A stretch of 64,000 nt of DNA, from the NCBI GenBank assembly GCA_036362985.1, contig JAYGXS010000004.1, positions 3,071,710 through 3,135,709 on the forward strand, given 5' to 3'. The stretch is from Ligula intestinalis. Its lineage: Eukaryota; Platyhelminthes; Cestoda; Diphyllobothriidea; Diphyllobothriidae. This document shows, one piece after another, positions 32,469-43,780 of the stretch. The notes beneath the pieces were generated by a model. The model made no database searches and was not told the origin of the DNA. It saw only the letters and a program-made list of their open reading frames with translations. The stretch's first letter is position 1; each line of letters opens with the position of its first letter. A program made the position numbers and the translations under genes.

Positions 32469-32611
32469 ATGTTCTCTGATCCAATGGAGGTCGCGCAGGG
32501 AACAGCAGATGAACCGACTAGTGGAGAGTCATTAGGAGCCTACATTGCGCTCGCCATCCTCTTTCTCGTCCACATGATCTGTTGGATTGTGTCAATTGTG
32601 AAAGCGCTCAA
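32469..32611 (+). CDS. Single-pass membrane protein, exon 1 (N-terminus and membrane segment)
   Basis: ATG at 32469 (a second in frame at 32484 has the better +4 G). The exon encodes MFSDPMEVAQGTADEPTSGE, then SLGAYIALAILFLVHMICW and IVSIVKALK, i.e. an acidic 20-residue N-terminus and one strong hydrophobic span (about residues 22-45) followed by Lys. By the positive-inside rule the N-terminus would be outside and the C-terminus cytosolic. The donor GTATGT starts at 32612 and leaves two bases (AA). They complete a Lys codon with the A that opens exon 2. The family is not recognised. Confidence 0.6.
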
Positions 32612-33492
32612 GTATGTCGTAAAACATTTCTGTTAATGCAAGGCTTGCTCTTATTGCTATAAGATAGTCAGTTTAGCACCCAATTTCAGACATCCTGAAA
32701 GGTCTTTCTACTCTTACGATTATAGAGTGCTGACTAGCCAATGGACGCCAGTCTAACGAGTATGCACGACCCCACGTCTAGAACAAGTCAAGATAAGTCG
32801 GGCACGATAGCCCCATAGACAGTGGGTCATGTATCATCTTTTGAAACCGTAACTGACACCAGTTGAAGTGTAGCCCATAACATTTAACGCACGAAATTCA
32901 ACAAGTCCGAATCAATGCAAATTAAGGAAATTTGTAGCAGATAGAACTAGCATAGAAAAAGTGTGTAGAAATAAAAGCATAGCACAGTTGTGGATAAATA
33001 AAAGAAGGAAACAGGGTTAAAATTGAAGTGCTGACGTAAGACTCTATTTAGGATTCGATGTGCTGCAACCTCTCAGATGCCAACTAGGACATTTAGAAAA
33101 TGGCTAAAGGGCCCATTCTCTTTTAAGACATTAAAAGGTACCAAAATTCACCTGGGGCTACAATTGCAACGGCCAATAGGTCAATCCAGCAGTACTGAAG
33201 TTTGAATCAATTTTTACGGAAACTGCTTCAAAAATGTACATATTCAAGTACTCATCGTATTCAAACACTTTCGAGCTTCAAGGCATCTACCCATTTTACC
33301 ATCATATACCGTAAATGGAGCTTCCTCGCGTATGCAAATGAATTAACCCTTGTGGTTAACGCAACTTACCTGGGACAAAGCTATAGCAATAAAATGTATT
33401 CAAGTGTCTAGTATGGATTCAAAGCTGCTGAAACCCTTGACTTTTTGTTAAGAGAATAGCAATTGGATTTTTCCAATGCCGAATCCCTGGCT

Positions 33493-33864
33493 TCAGTCTA
33501 AAAAATCTCCCCAGATCCCGGAGTTTCGAGAAGAATTGTAAATAAGTGATTCTGCACTAGTCCAAGACATTTTCAGCTCGACAAGCATGCAACAAGTATT
33601 AAGCATTTTTATATATTCGCTAGGATGACTGATCATTCGGTTTAGATCTGACACTCCGCAGAACCTTTTAATTTCTTCAACTTCTTCAATTGATGAAAAG
33701 CACGTCCAAACGTATTTGTAAATTTTCTGCTGGACAAACAACCCAAGGTAGCAAAAAGATGAGACTGTTTCAGGGGATTTCGACGCGTGAGCCTGAAACA
33801 GACACGGAGAACTGAAATAAACATTGCAGAATTTTTTACCGTCATCAGTCAAATATAGGCCCAT
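33493..33864 (-). other. Unassigned 123-codon open frame in the intron
   Basis: An open frame of this length in AT-moderate intronic DNA; the sequence (MGLYLTDDGKKFCNVYFSSP at the start) matches no family I know. A repeat junction (TTTTACTCGGCCGACGTTTC) lies just beyond it at 33992. It could be a repeat relic or a chance frame. Confidence 0.15.
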
Positions 33865-34504
33865 CTACGACTGAAAAGAACTGTAAGCAGCATAGTTTTT
33901 GAACTCCGCCCTCATATAACTGAACAACCGAGATAAAATCTGATAGGGCAGATAATATTGAAGAAAAGTAGACGCGGTCACTGGAACAGGAGTTTTACTC
34001 GGCCGACGTTTCGGAATCATGCTGAAACCAATCACCGGGGACAGCATAAAATACGGTTTTTAATGAACAAGAGGTTGCAATGTTCGAAGGGTGCACTCAT
34101 TATGCCACCGCATATCTACCAAAGTTAAGAACTCCCATTTCATCGCGAAGGGTTGCCTCTTGGCACGATTATTGTCTGATAGTCGGCATTCGAGTTGTTT
34201 ACCGTTGACATTTAATCATACGTGTTGGATGTTGGCTTGATGATTGCTATACCATCGGGTACTGACATAGGGAACATTGTTCGCCTGTGCGCTCCCCGCA
34301 TGGCCAAGTACTATACCCAGGCTACATACCCCCAAAGGTTAGGGAAGGGGGAGGGGATATCATTTGTTGATAGGCTGGGCGCCAGTTTACTATGAAGTAG
34401 CTCGCGACTCATACGCCCGTCCACTCGCACGAGAATTTCGGATTTGTGTGAGTTAGAATGTGTGGCCGGGGCTCATTGAATGAGCCACGATCTACGAACC
34501 GGCA

Positions 34505-35075
34505 TTATTGATTCCAACTGCTGCCCCATCTTCGGTCATCTGCACCGAGAGCAGTTTCTCCGTTTCTTCGACGTTTTTGACTACCGGAACCGTCTGTCAA
34601 TGTTAGAATTGGTGAGTCACCGAGATCACGACTGACAGGGAAAGTAATTTTGGTCTGACCAGCAGAACATTTGAGCCAAACGTTCAATGACAACCTGGTC
34701 TGGAGTTTATTTTTAGGCCTCAACAGCCCCTTTATGTATGTCAGTACATGCTTTTCAGCTATTAATTGCTGGTCATCATACAATCAATCGCGTGTACAAT
34801 TGCCCACTACTATCTAGTCCCGATCACAAACCGACAACACGGCGGACCCGTTGCTCAGTGGTTAGAGCGTTCGCCTCTGGCTGAAGAGACGCGAGTTCGA
34901 AACACGGGTATGGCGGCAACTTCCATTGCTACACTGTATTTGGTCTACCACCACCTGATGACGCCCAATGAGGCTGAAAAGGCAGAAAAATGTTCACCCC
35001 AACGGCTCGAACCTGCGATCTGTTCATTAGAAGTCCAATGTCCTAAAAATTGAAACATAGGCTCGCTGTCCTGTG
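34505..35075. mobile_element. tRNA-headed SINE pieces in both orientations
   Basis: On the + strand at 34850-34912, CCCGTTGCTCAGTGGTTAGA (box A) and GAGTTCGAAACAC (box B) form a tRNA-like head. At 34985-35075 a second head lies reversed (GGCTCGAACCTGCGATCTGT, AGAAGTCCAATGTCCTAA). The part before 34840 is not identified. Confidence 0.5.
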
Positions 35076-35252
35076 GGTTGTGATCAGGTATACTAACACT
35101 GCTAGACAGAGCCTAATCAGTCACCTTTCGGCACATACTGGTTCTCTTCTGCCTTTGGCTTCCTATTCAGCTGCTCCTAATAGGGGGGGGGGGGGGGCTC
35201 GTTTACGAACACCAAGGCAGAACGGGACGAGTATATTCTAAAGTGTGATCAG

Positions 35253-35548
35253 TCAGCGCCCAACTACCAACGACCTTTCCTTTAACTGACGACGCTTAGT
35301 AAATGCTTGTTTTTGGCTCATCAAAATGATACACAGAGGAATCAGTCCAAAAGAGTCACCTAGCAGCATCTTTTGTATCATCCCGAATTCTAAATTGACG
35401 GTTGTTATCGCGCCTGTCACCTGAGCGAAATAATTGATAAGTCCTACCTCGGGGTTGTCTCGACTAAAGTAATTCATTCCGTACACCTGCTCTGCTAAAA
35501 TGTTACTGACCACATCAAACGCGCGCGGAAGACTGACAATTTGCTTCA
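35253..35548 (-). pseudogene. Cytochrome P450-like segment (E/F-helix region)
   Basis: On the minus strand an acceptor-like CTTTTGACTTCTAG precedes an open segment reading KQIVSLPRAFDVVSNILAEQ, then VYGMNYFSRDNPEVGLINYF and AQVTGAITTVN. This resembles the region of animal microsomal P450s where 'NVI..I.FG..Y...DPE...' is followed by the 'VTG' turn before the F helix. After that the resemblance fades, and a donor (GTGACAG or GTGACTC) may end the exon earlier. No heme-binding FxxGxRxCxG, I-helix or K-helix motif was found downstream on this strand. Hence it is probably a fragment of a dead gene, nested antisense in the membrane-protein intron. The assignment is from remembered family pattern only. 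Confidence 0.4.
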
Positions 35549-36700
35549 CTAGAAGTCAAAAGCAGTGAGCAATTAAGTGTTGAGGAGTTTTGTAAAACCA
35601 TCATTATACACGAACTGTCTACGCCAATTAAAAGCCTACCAGAGCGTGGTCTTGCCTGGATTGTTTCTGCTGCTCTTTTCTCTCCTACGCGATAAAATGG
35701 CTGTCTGTGCCATATTTTTGACACCCGAGTGACATAGGAATATGCCTAGGAGCCCCTCAAGACTGATTGAACTGCCTGCAATTTCCGTTACGCTCTGGTT
35801 GTGTCAACACATGCAGCCAACAGACAGATGAAACCTCGAGGGAGTTTCGCTGTGTACCTATTCACACACGCTTAACTGACGTCGAGAAAAAAATACAGTG
35901 TCTTGCGTGGACAATAAGTGAAAACTCGCAACCTGATGATTTCCAAGAGGCAAAAAAAGTTGTAGCACATGCATTTTTTAGCCTTCGGGAAAATTGGTTC
36001 ATAAGTCAACAGAAACTACCGAACGTGGGGAGTGTGGGGAATACGTTATGCACTCAAAATAAGTTGTCAGGTCAAGATAGGAAGTGGATTAGGTAATAGT
36101 GGACTAGTGAGCTTCGCGACTTAAAGTGCTGTTTGCAGCTTAACACCTCTTCCACAAAATTTAGAACTCGCATTTTTTATACACCCTCGAAAATCTATCA
36201 CTACTATTTAGTTATTACAAACTCGTGATCATTTATACCTTCGGGATGTATTTTCATCAAAAGTGATAGATGTTTGTTGGTCTGCCGGATGGCATGCAAA
36301 CTGTAATGCGTTGAGTAAGAAAACAGTCTATTATGCAGTTGTATTTATTGCAAAAGCCACAGTAGTTAGTTAATTAACTTTCATGCATTGTAAATACCCA
36401 CGCTCAGCTTAATGTGGTTGCTGTGGATGAGCTAATTATGCTTGAGCAAATGAACCCTTGAGGTCTGACACTTTCTAAAGGGCATTTGCTGAGCATGCAT
36501 TTTCTTCCATAAATTGTCTTCAAGCCTGTTCCTTTGTAGTGTTACTGAACTAAGTAAAAGTACAAAAGAATGATTTCACTTTTTAATTTCTGTAAATATG
36601 CTAATGTTTAACTTTAAAAGTATATTCAGCAAACATATTCTTTCGATAACTCATCATCGGGTCTCTGCAATTTCACTGATGGTCAAAAAAGGGTAGGATT
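35549..36700. other. Intronic stretch without recognised features
   Basis: Contains a 109-codon + frame (35767-36096) with no recognisable domain and AT-rich DNA from 36120. Nothing further is supported. Confidence 0.35.
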
Positions 36701-37030
36701 GGACAGGGTAAAATTAAAATAGTCACGGTTCGCACACCGACCGAATGGCAAGGTCGGCATGAAGAGGTCATTGGATTGGAGGAGGCGGGGACAAAAAAGG
36801 TTAGGCTGTGAATAGTGGTCATGGGTCGATTATGCGGAGCGAAGATCACTGTCAGGGAGTGAATAACTGTCACAGCCGGGTAAAAGTGACATGCGATCGC
36901 TACCTGATGTTGGCCTCGGCCACGGAATATGGAGCGCCTGTATTTGCATCCTCTGACAACACAGTACTGTATTCGCTAACCATAAAACCACTGTCTCGGA
37001 TGTTAAGCGTCGAAATAAACGCACATTCTG
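36700..37030 (-). mobile_element. Penelope-like element 3' tail relic
   Basis: The minus strand encodes VVLWLANTVLCCQRMQIQAL and HIPWPRPTSGSDRMSL, the conserved PLE C-terminal tail, followed by a 3' segment matching 13075-13300 (GGACAGGGT, CATGCAGAGGTC-type blocks). Confidence 0.65.
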
Positions 37031-38005
37031 GACATTGCAATGCGCAAATTTTCTACAGCAACCACAAACTTAGTCTTTAAAGGTGTTTTGCGACGATAGG
37101 GCCTTCTACGTGTTATACCCCTTTCCAAGACCGAGCGCAAAGTATTTGTTCTCTGACGAACCCCGTCATTACACAGTTCGCGAATCTTACATTGTTAGGG
37201 GTGGTAGCAACGAGAACAGCAGAAGTACATAACGATGCCTTCACGTGCGCTGAACAATGTCCTTTGTAAATAGGTGCACAGCCTGGAGGACTTATTTTTT
37301 CTCATCCTCTCAGCGTAATTGCTTGCAAATGTGGGGTCAATTTCTCGTCAGCCAGAAATCCGCACAGTTTGAGAAAAACCGCGGGCCGGGCTCAGGCAGC
37401 GGCACACTCATTTAAATATCCTGCAAACTGGTGCTTTTACCAGGTTATTTTCCAATGAGAGATGAAAACACTTTCCGGCCGGTAGAGCTTAAACACAAGC
37501 TACCTGAAAGTCGAGTTGCGAGTACTTCCATTTCATCAAAATCAGGGTGCAACAGCCGTAAGAAGGTGCATCTATTCGGGTGCCCAGAATGTTCCCACTG
37601 GATCGATGGGATAACAAACGCCAAATATGCATCCAAGTCCCCTTTAAAGGCTATTCGCACACCCAAACTGCGTTGCGAAAAAAACAGTCGGTAATGTTAC
37701 TGAGACAGTCGATGTCTTCGGTTGCGCGCCCAATGACGTCAAAGCTATGCAGGCAGGGTGGGATGCTTGGAAGGAGGGTCAAAGAGCCGACGTATTTCCG
37801 TGGACAGGAACTAGGTCATCTCGGCATCCGAATAATGCAGAACCTCTAAGTTCTGAGGAAGGAAATAGGTGAACTTGGAGTAAATCTTTTGGAACAGGCC
37901 TTCTTAAACCTGTAGATTGATCTCCAAAGCAAAACACGACGAGCATGTTCAACAACCAGGTCGGTGAGCGTCCTACTATTCGTCATATTCCCGATCGTAA
38001 CTGAC
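37031..38005. other. Intronic stretch without recognised features
   Basis: Overlapping 70-90 codon frames on both strands (37431-37849) show no domain I can name. No repeat match is seen within the window. Confidence 0.3.
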
Positions 38006-38011
38006 AAAAAC

Positions 38012-38185
38012 GAAGAGTCCGTAGCTCAATGGTAGAGTTTTACAGTGAATGACCAAAAGTCCTGGGTTCGAATCCCGGGAATCGCCACCCCTCAGGTTGG
38101 GTATGAATTACTAATGGCAGCTATTAAGTCGGAAATGGCCACCATTGTCTTAGTCGGCGCCACTGCGCGATATTCAAATATATTT
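38012..38185 (+). mobile_element. tRNA-derived SINE, forward, well preserved head
   Basis: GAGTCCGTAGCTCAATGGTA (box A) and CCTGGGTTCGAATCCCGGGA (box B with a strong T stem) are followed by the body GGGTATGAATTACTAATGGC, TATTAAGTCGGAAATGGCCA. It is the best preserved tRNA-like head of the family in this window. Confidence 0.65.
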
Positions 38186-39790
38186 TATATAGAAAATATG
38201 CACGGAATGTTATTTCTGTTACGCTTTTGCTAGCAAATTACGCCTTCTTTAGGTTGTCTACTTGGAAAAATGTTATCATTAAGTTTTAGAACTTTCCTTA
38301 CTACAATATTTATTACGATCGTGACACGTTCATTCATAAGACATCATACTCATCAGTTAATCGGCGTTGGCTGCAATTTATACAACAAGATCCACCTCAT
38401 TTGAAATTTTTTATGCGAAGCAGGTGACCTCTTCCTCACATCATAGAGAAATGCATAATTTTCCTGAGACAGAAGGGATACAGCCCGCAGTTTGGAAACC
38501 TTCATGTCAAGTGTAAGGACCGGCAGGCTTCAAAATGAGTCAGCAGTTTACCAGCTCTTTTTAAGACTGAAAGCTGTGCTTTATTGAGGCGTAAACTTTA
38601 ACAAAACTGTTACTTGCTCCCAAAAGATTACAAGAAAGGACATTTTATGCATATTTTCTATAAAATATATTTCAAGCTATAAGGGCATCGTAAATCAATG
38701 AGAAAAAGTAAATGCCATATAAGAAGCAATTTTACACAGACTATGTTCAGAAGGAAATTCGATCAAAAACCTGCCTCCTGACTTGACTGAAATATTCTAG
38801 GACTAGGCTGCACCCTAATCAATACTACAGACCTACCCGAGCATGCTTTTCAACGTGTAAAAATATTTTCGAATTTAGGTTTAATTCACGCTAATGGCAA
38901 TCCCAAATTTTTATCCAGGTCATTTTCCGTGAATGTGATACGACTGTTAGCCTATTCAGTTCAGTGAGTCGGCAGAGCATTTGACTCTAGATTCCCGGGT
39001 TAGACTGATTTTTTTCAACGTTTTGCAGCAGGCCAGGTAGAGAGCCGCTTTCAGCTTCATCAAGTTGCAGAACCTGTCAAACCACTAAAACCCAAATGAC
39101 TGATATGACAGTGAAGGCCCTTCGCGTCAGCACCCCGCACGACACATAAACGGTCCCGAAAGTAAGACCCTCCACGCAACCATGGTCTAAAAAGCGCTGT
39201 TAAGCTCTCACCCGACAGAGCACGGTCAACAACGTGCCTGGACAGAGTAGCGTTTTTGACGATACAACTGTCTATTCTCTCTCCCCCCCGATGATGACAC
39301 AGCGGAGAGGCCTCGAAAAAAAAGACACAGCAACAACTAAATATCAAAAAAACAATAAAATTCGGAGATGCAGCAATCGAGAAATTATATGCCCTCCTGG
39401 AGGTCTGCAAACTACTCCAGTACTCCAGTACTCCATTGAATGCTTGTTTTTCCGAAGTTTGATTTGGCAAAGCTAGATGCTCAATGGCTTAACTTTCTAA
39501 CCTAAAGATGCCGAAGAGTGCTTAGGAAGAAGATTGTGTCCTACTTGCAAATGACCAGGTTAAGGCGTTCTTCAAAGCGAAGCAGTTCCCGACCACGGTC
39601 CTACAAAGTCCCGCGGTTTAAACGATAGAAAATATGCTGGAAAATAAGCAAAGGGAAGTGCTGGAGTGCCGGCTGGCCGCATTTCATCCTGTTGGCATTC
39701 ATTTACTTGACCGGGAAACCGACCGCAAAGGAGGATTTACCAGCAGTTCATGCACAAAAATTCCCGCCAATCAAGAATCTGATACCATTT
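38186..39790. other. AT-rich intronic stretch, nothing recognised
   Basis: Short frames only; a short tandem repeat (ACTCCAGT, 39413-39432) is the only structure noted. Confidence 0.35.
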
Positions 39791-39792
39791 AC

Positions 39793-39997
39793 CGGACCGA
39801 AAAAGGTCGTGGCGAAGCCAATGCTCCTGCTGAAGCCAGTTGACATGATAATGCCCAAACACGAGATGGCTGCTTTTCTTAGTGGCCGTTCAATCGTCCG
39901 TGTTGAGACACAAATGCACATTTTTTCCATGACAGAGAGTCTTGGGCCAATCAGTTCAGCGTATTTCGCGACTATTGCAGAAAGCGTAGAATTCGAC
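39793..39997 (-). pseudogene. Cytochrome P450-like segment (N-terminal region to C helix)
   Basis: On the minus strand, between an acceptor-like GACTCATAG and a good donor GTAAAT (39792-39787), an open segment reads STLSAIVAKYAELIGPRLSV, MEKMCICVSTRTIERPLRKA, then IIMSTGFSRSIGFAT and FFGP. This matches the pattern of microsomal P450s: 'YGP..S...', a beta-1 strand, 'AL..KA', then 'FS...G..FA.YGP.W'. A few expected residues between RKA and the IIMSTG segment are missing, and Trp after GP is absent, which suggests decay. It lies 4.2 kb before the second P450-like segment on the same strand and in the right order. Its phase does not join that segment directly, and an intervening exon would be needed anyway. 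Confidence 0.4.
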
Positions 39998-40560
39998 CTA
40001 TGAGTCAGCTAATATATGCATATTTTATGAAGGTAGACTGCGTAGTTCATGAAATATTAGAGGATGAAATTACGATTAAGTGCTCGAAACACAACGTTTC
40101 GGCGTTAGCCGCGGGGTTTTTATGAATATTGAAGTGAAAAATCATAAACCACTGTGAAATAATCGTGAGTGTTTCGAAATGTCGTGCACAGAGCATTTAA
40201 GTGCTAGTGGTTCTTTTCATCATTCGCGAGACCATAAGTGTGTAAGACATCTCTGGAGAGGATATACATTTTTTAGCATTTATATTTTCCGAAAGGATTA
40301 TATTGATATTAACCCGGAGTTCATTTATCAGCAACCACATATGTAGAGCATGCCCAAGAGATAACAGACTAGCCGAAACAATGTCCCAAAACATCAGGAA
40401 AATCCATGCATGGATCTTTTGGCGGTATTTGTTTTGAGAGCATGGGAACATAACCATATATATGTATGCCATATACGTAAAAACATACGCTCAAAATAGT
40501 TACAAGCTAAATTTGTACAGATGCGTTTCGTCGATATGTGCACATATATGGGCAGAAATA
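39998..40560. other. Intronic stretch without recognised features
   Basis: CACAACGTTTCGGCGTTAGC (40091) resembles short repeat motifs elsewhere. No start exon for the P450-like fragments could be found here. Confidence 0.3.
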
Positions 40561-40569
40561 AATTAGCGG

Positions 40570-41220
40570 CCAAAACAAGAGAGACAAGAGCGATCATTTC
40601 TGGCTTATTAGACGCCATCCATCAGCCATGCCTAACTCCATGGGTGGCGATCCCCGAGTTTCAAATCTGCGATCTTGTTAGTTAGAAGTTCAACCCTCTA
40701 ACCACTGCGCCACGAACTCACTGTCACGCCTGTTTCGATCGGAAATGAAAACACTGGTTGATAGGGGCCCACAGATCGGTTGCAGAAATCACTCGTCCCA
40801 TTGTGTCTTGCAGCTCACCCTCGACCCCCCCCCCCAGCATCCACTCAAAAGTAAGCATATTAAAGTCAGAAATACATTACAGCCAAGGCAAGAGAGACTG
40901 GAATTGCCATTTCTTGCTTACCAGTCAGTTATACCCAATTCCCAGGGTAACGACCCCGTAAATCGAACGCGGGATCATGGGTAATTGAGTGCAAGTCTAC
41001 CACTGCGCCACGGGCTTGTTATTTTTGTCGGTTATGATCGGGAATATGATCGGATTACGGAGTATGCTCGTCCCGTTGTGTGTTGGAGCTCGCCCGCGCA
41101 CCCTCACAAAATGTCCCACAGCGACTTGCAATATATGATGAAGTAGGCCTGACACAGGTAGAGGCCAGAATGACAATTTCAGGTCTATTATCCGTCATCA
41201 GCCAGCCGGTTTCGATCAGA
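40570..41220 (-). mobile_element. Three SINEs in tandem, reverse
   Basis: Copies at about 40570-40725, 40865-41025 and 41150-41215 (partial) have the same orientation and a spacing near 290 bp. Each has the body (TCATTTCTGGCTTATTAG-like, CATCAGCCAG) and the first two have a reversed tRNA head (AACCACTGCGCCACGAACTC, CTACCACTGCGCCACGGGCT). The spacers also repeat (TTTCGATCGGAAATG, TTATGATCGGGAATATGATC), so the repeating unit is longer than the SINE itself. Confidence 0.6.
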
Positions 41221-41288
41221 AACAGTAACAATAGTCGACAGACGTTATCCAATCGTTCGCGGGATTCACTAAGCCCTATTGGAGTTAA

Positions 41289-41697
41289 GGCTTAGACGGT
41301 TAACCCTAACACCTACAATCTTCGAGGCCCGGTTCCTTAGGCGATAGGAGAAGTCTTGGGAAGGCGAGAGTAGAAGGAAGAGTTTACTGTGTACACAATG
41401 GAACGGAGAGTTAGATGGAGAGAATGTTGACTCGCGGAGTAGTGCGTCCGTTCCCTATTCGGGTGGGCTCCGGAGTGAATAGGGCTTCATTAATTGCTGG
41501 CGAATGCTTTGTCCCGGGAGCCAATGGGACTGCTGATGTCTAGAATAGCGTGGGCCAATGAAAGCCTGGGCCGAGGACAGCGTGGGCCAATGGCTGTTAG
41601 CAGCTAGCCCCAAAAGGCGGTGGGCATACAGGCAGGCTAGATGACTCATGCGTCAGCGGCTAGTCTTGGGTTCCAAGTGGCAGCTAGGGCCACTACA
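41289..41697 (-). mobile_element. Solo LTR of the 51-kb short LTR element family, reverse
   Basis: The reverse complement aligns with 51331-51813. The minus strand begins TGTAGTGG and ends near GGTTAACCGTCTAAGCC. Matching blocks include TTCCTTAGGCGATAGGAGAA, GTCTTGGGAAGGC and AGTAGAAGGAA. A single LTR without internal sequence is expected after LTR-LTR recombination. Confidence 0.65.
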
Positions 41698-42108
41698 GCC
41701 CTTCGTGCCTTAGCTGACTGGAGTTTTAGTGTTCTAGCCAACAGCTTGCGGGTTCGAGCAGATTGGTAACAAATCTGCAAGTTTAAAAGCAAAGAAATGG
41801 AAAGGGACGTGGCGCTATCTTAGACCAGTTTTTTCATCCAAAGTTTCGAACTTTCACGCGAGCATATAAAGATAACGCTGAGTCTACTAATCTGCTAAAT
41901 TCTTTTTACTTTTCAATCAAGTTCAGGAGAATTGTTTTCAAATTAAATGCTGTTGAAACAATGAAAAGTTTCCTTTTGTAACGTAATGAAAGCTCCCAAT
42001 ATCTTGCTGAACTGTACCCTAAATGCAGGCAACCAATCGCCTTTGAATTACTAAAGGCAAAAGTTTCTGTGGTCAGTTTGAATTCATGCTGAACAGTCTT
42101 AAAAATAG

Positions 42109-42440
42109 GGGTTCATGTGGTGGTCAGAGGTCCCCAACGGGTGACCGCCTGCCAGGCCGATTCCGGCCAAGTCATAATAGCAGTCACGGGGGGGGGTATG
42201 ACAGCATCTGAAGGTTACTTGATACAGAACTGTTTCGGGCTTATTAGCCTTCATCAGCCAAGCATAACCCTGAACCCCAGCTGGTCGGACAACACAAACA
42301 AACGCACTCACAGACGGCGCAGTTGGTCCACCACTGGAGTCTATCAGATGGGTTGTAAGCACTTCATCGAACCGCAGTTCATCAGTGCCTAGCCACCTGC
42401 CATTTGCTGTCACTGCTGATCGTGTATATATTCACTCAGA
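42109..42440 (-). mobile_element. Copy of the fold-back element interior, ending next to an exon
   Basis: Reverse complement of about 8128-8440: GTGGTCAGAGGTCCCCAACG, CAGGCCGATTCCGGCCAAGT, CTGTTTCGGGCTTATTAGCC and the terminal TATATATTCACTCAG. It ends at about 42440, only 31 bp before the exon 2 start of the membrane-protein gene, leaving a short host stretch with the branch-point-like CTATTAAT and the acceptor. Confidence 0.7.
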
Positions 42441-42471
42441 CTATTAATTGCGTGCTTTTTCGCATCTTTAG

Positions 42472-42904
42472 AGACAGAAAAGCTGTAAAAAGTCGTCTGA
42501 AGGACTCCAATGCGAAACAAAAACTCCTCCCTGCTGACTCTGAACCCCTCGAATCCGAGAAGGATAACTCGGAGGCGCCCGGTGTAAAGTTTGCGCTAAC
42601 CCACGCTGACGAGAACGGTTCAGCCACGCCAGCAGCAGCAGCGGCCGCAACAGTCGCCACCAACGGCCGCCGGCCGAGCAAAGCAGAGCCCGTAAAACAC
42701 CACTTTGCTCGGTCTCAACAGCGGGTCTTGTCGGCGGGCAAGGCGAGACGCGTCACCGCGGAGGAGTTGGCCATAATGCTCGACAGCTATTCCGTGCCCC
42801 CAGTGACAGACGCTACCCGACCGCCCCCCTCCCCGCGGCCCATTCCTTCACCCACTGTGCAGATTGAAGTGGAACATGCCGGTCCTCAGGCCCTGTTGGC
42901 TTAG
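42472..42904 (+). CDS. Single-pass membrane protein, exon 2 (cytosolic tail)
   Basis: Acceptor TTTTTCGCATCTTTAG ends at 42471. The exon opens with one base, exactly complementing the phase 2 donor at 32612, and is open for 143 codons to TAG at 42902-42904. It starts strongly basic (DRKAVKSRLKDSNAKQKLL), directly after the membrane span of exon 1. It continues through an acidic stretch, a poly-Ala run, a basic RRPSKAEPVKHHFARSQQRV segment and a Pro-rich end (PPPSPRPIPSPTVQ), finishing GPQALLA. Codon third positions are GC-rich, unlike the surrounding repeats. The joined protein would be 191 residues. Intron length is 9.86 kb. The function is unknown. Confidence 0.62.
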
Positions 42905-43264
42905 TCGATGCTCCAACCGACTCCTCTTCCTTCCCTCGCGGCCCAGGAGTTCACTCCCGACACACACACACAGGACGACAGAAAGAGATAGACCACTCGT
43001 CCTACATATCGCCTTTGCACCTTCGGATGCCAACACACTGTTTGCCTTTCGTGAACTCACGCACTCTAACGTGCAGCTTCCACTGCTATACCTTGATCAG
43101 AGCACTCGACCAATGTTCTTTTGTTTGTCTACTTTGTTATTTACGCATTCATGTATATTTTACTGCAGTACGCATTACTGCCTCCGTATCTTTCTGTCCC
43201 GGCAAATGAATTGAAATCGGCAGCGAACGACATGGCATAGCCTTTCTTCGATGAAATTTTCATT
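42905..43264 (+). other. Probable 3' UTR of the membrane-protein gene
   Basis: C/T-rich sequence follows the stop. An ATTAAA occurs at about 43286, inside the next repeat boundary. There is no canonical AATAAA nearby, so the transcript end is uncertain. Confidence 0.25.
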
Positions 43265-43780
43265 AACGTTCGCCTATCGCAGCGGATTAAATTAATAGGT
43301 AAGAACTAAGCAACTGCTAGCTTCAGGTCCGGTTCCGCAGGGGAAGAGGAGAATTGGGATGTCGCTTGGAAGGAATAGTTTATTCTGTACGACAGGAATA
43401 TTGGAGACTACATAGGATGAAGTTGATTTTCGCATCCGCTCCCCAGACGGACGGCATCCGAAGTGTCTCAGTGCGGCAGTCATCACATGAGGTTGTGTGT
43501 GAATCAACCTCAAGGATGTGACTGGTCAGACCAGATAAGGTAGACAAGCGTTGATGTGTAACCACTTGCTAGCCACCGTGACATGCTGAGCGTTGGCGCA
43601 GTTTGCAGAACTTGTGATTATCCGTCCCAGAGGCAGACCGAGGATGTGATCGCGTGACCTCATGCTCGGCGTGGAGTGGAAAATGAAAGGCGCTGCAGTT
43701 TCACTACACGCCTATCACTGCGTTCAGATGCTCATGGGTTATGTCATGTCCCTTGTGGAGACTAAGTTGCTGAGCCATAT
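43265..43780 (-). mobile_element. Solo LTR-like relic, family A, reverse copy
   Basis: Starts with CTTCAGGTCCGGTTCCGCAG and AGTTTATTCTGTACGACAGG, then GACTGGTCAGACC (13 bp), matching the order in 14145-14532 and 24725-25197. Confidence 0.5.

Noticed and set aside
34850..34912. tRNA gene with box A and box B
   Set aside because: Acceptor and anticodon stems do not fold, and the sequence sits in a SINE context.
35767..36096. 109-codon + frame as an exon
   Set aside because: No recognisable domain and no phase partner found.
36610..36670. Hammerhead-like GATGATGAGTTATCGAAAG on the minus strand
   Set aside because: C4 replaces the required U and stem II does not close next to the core.
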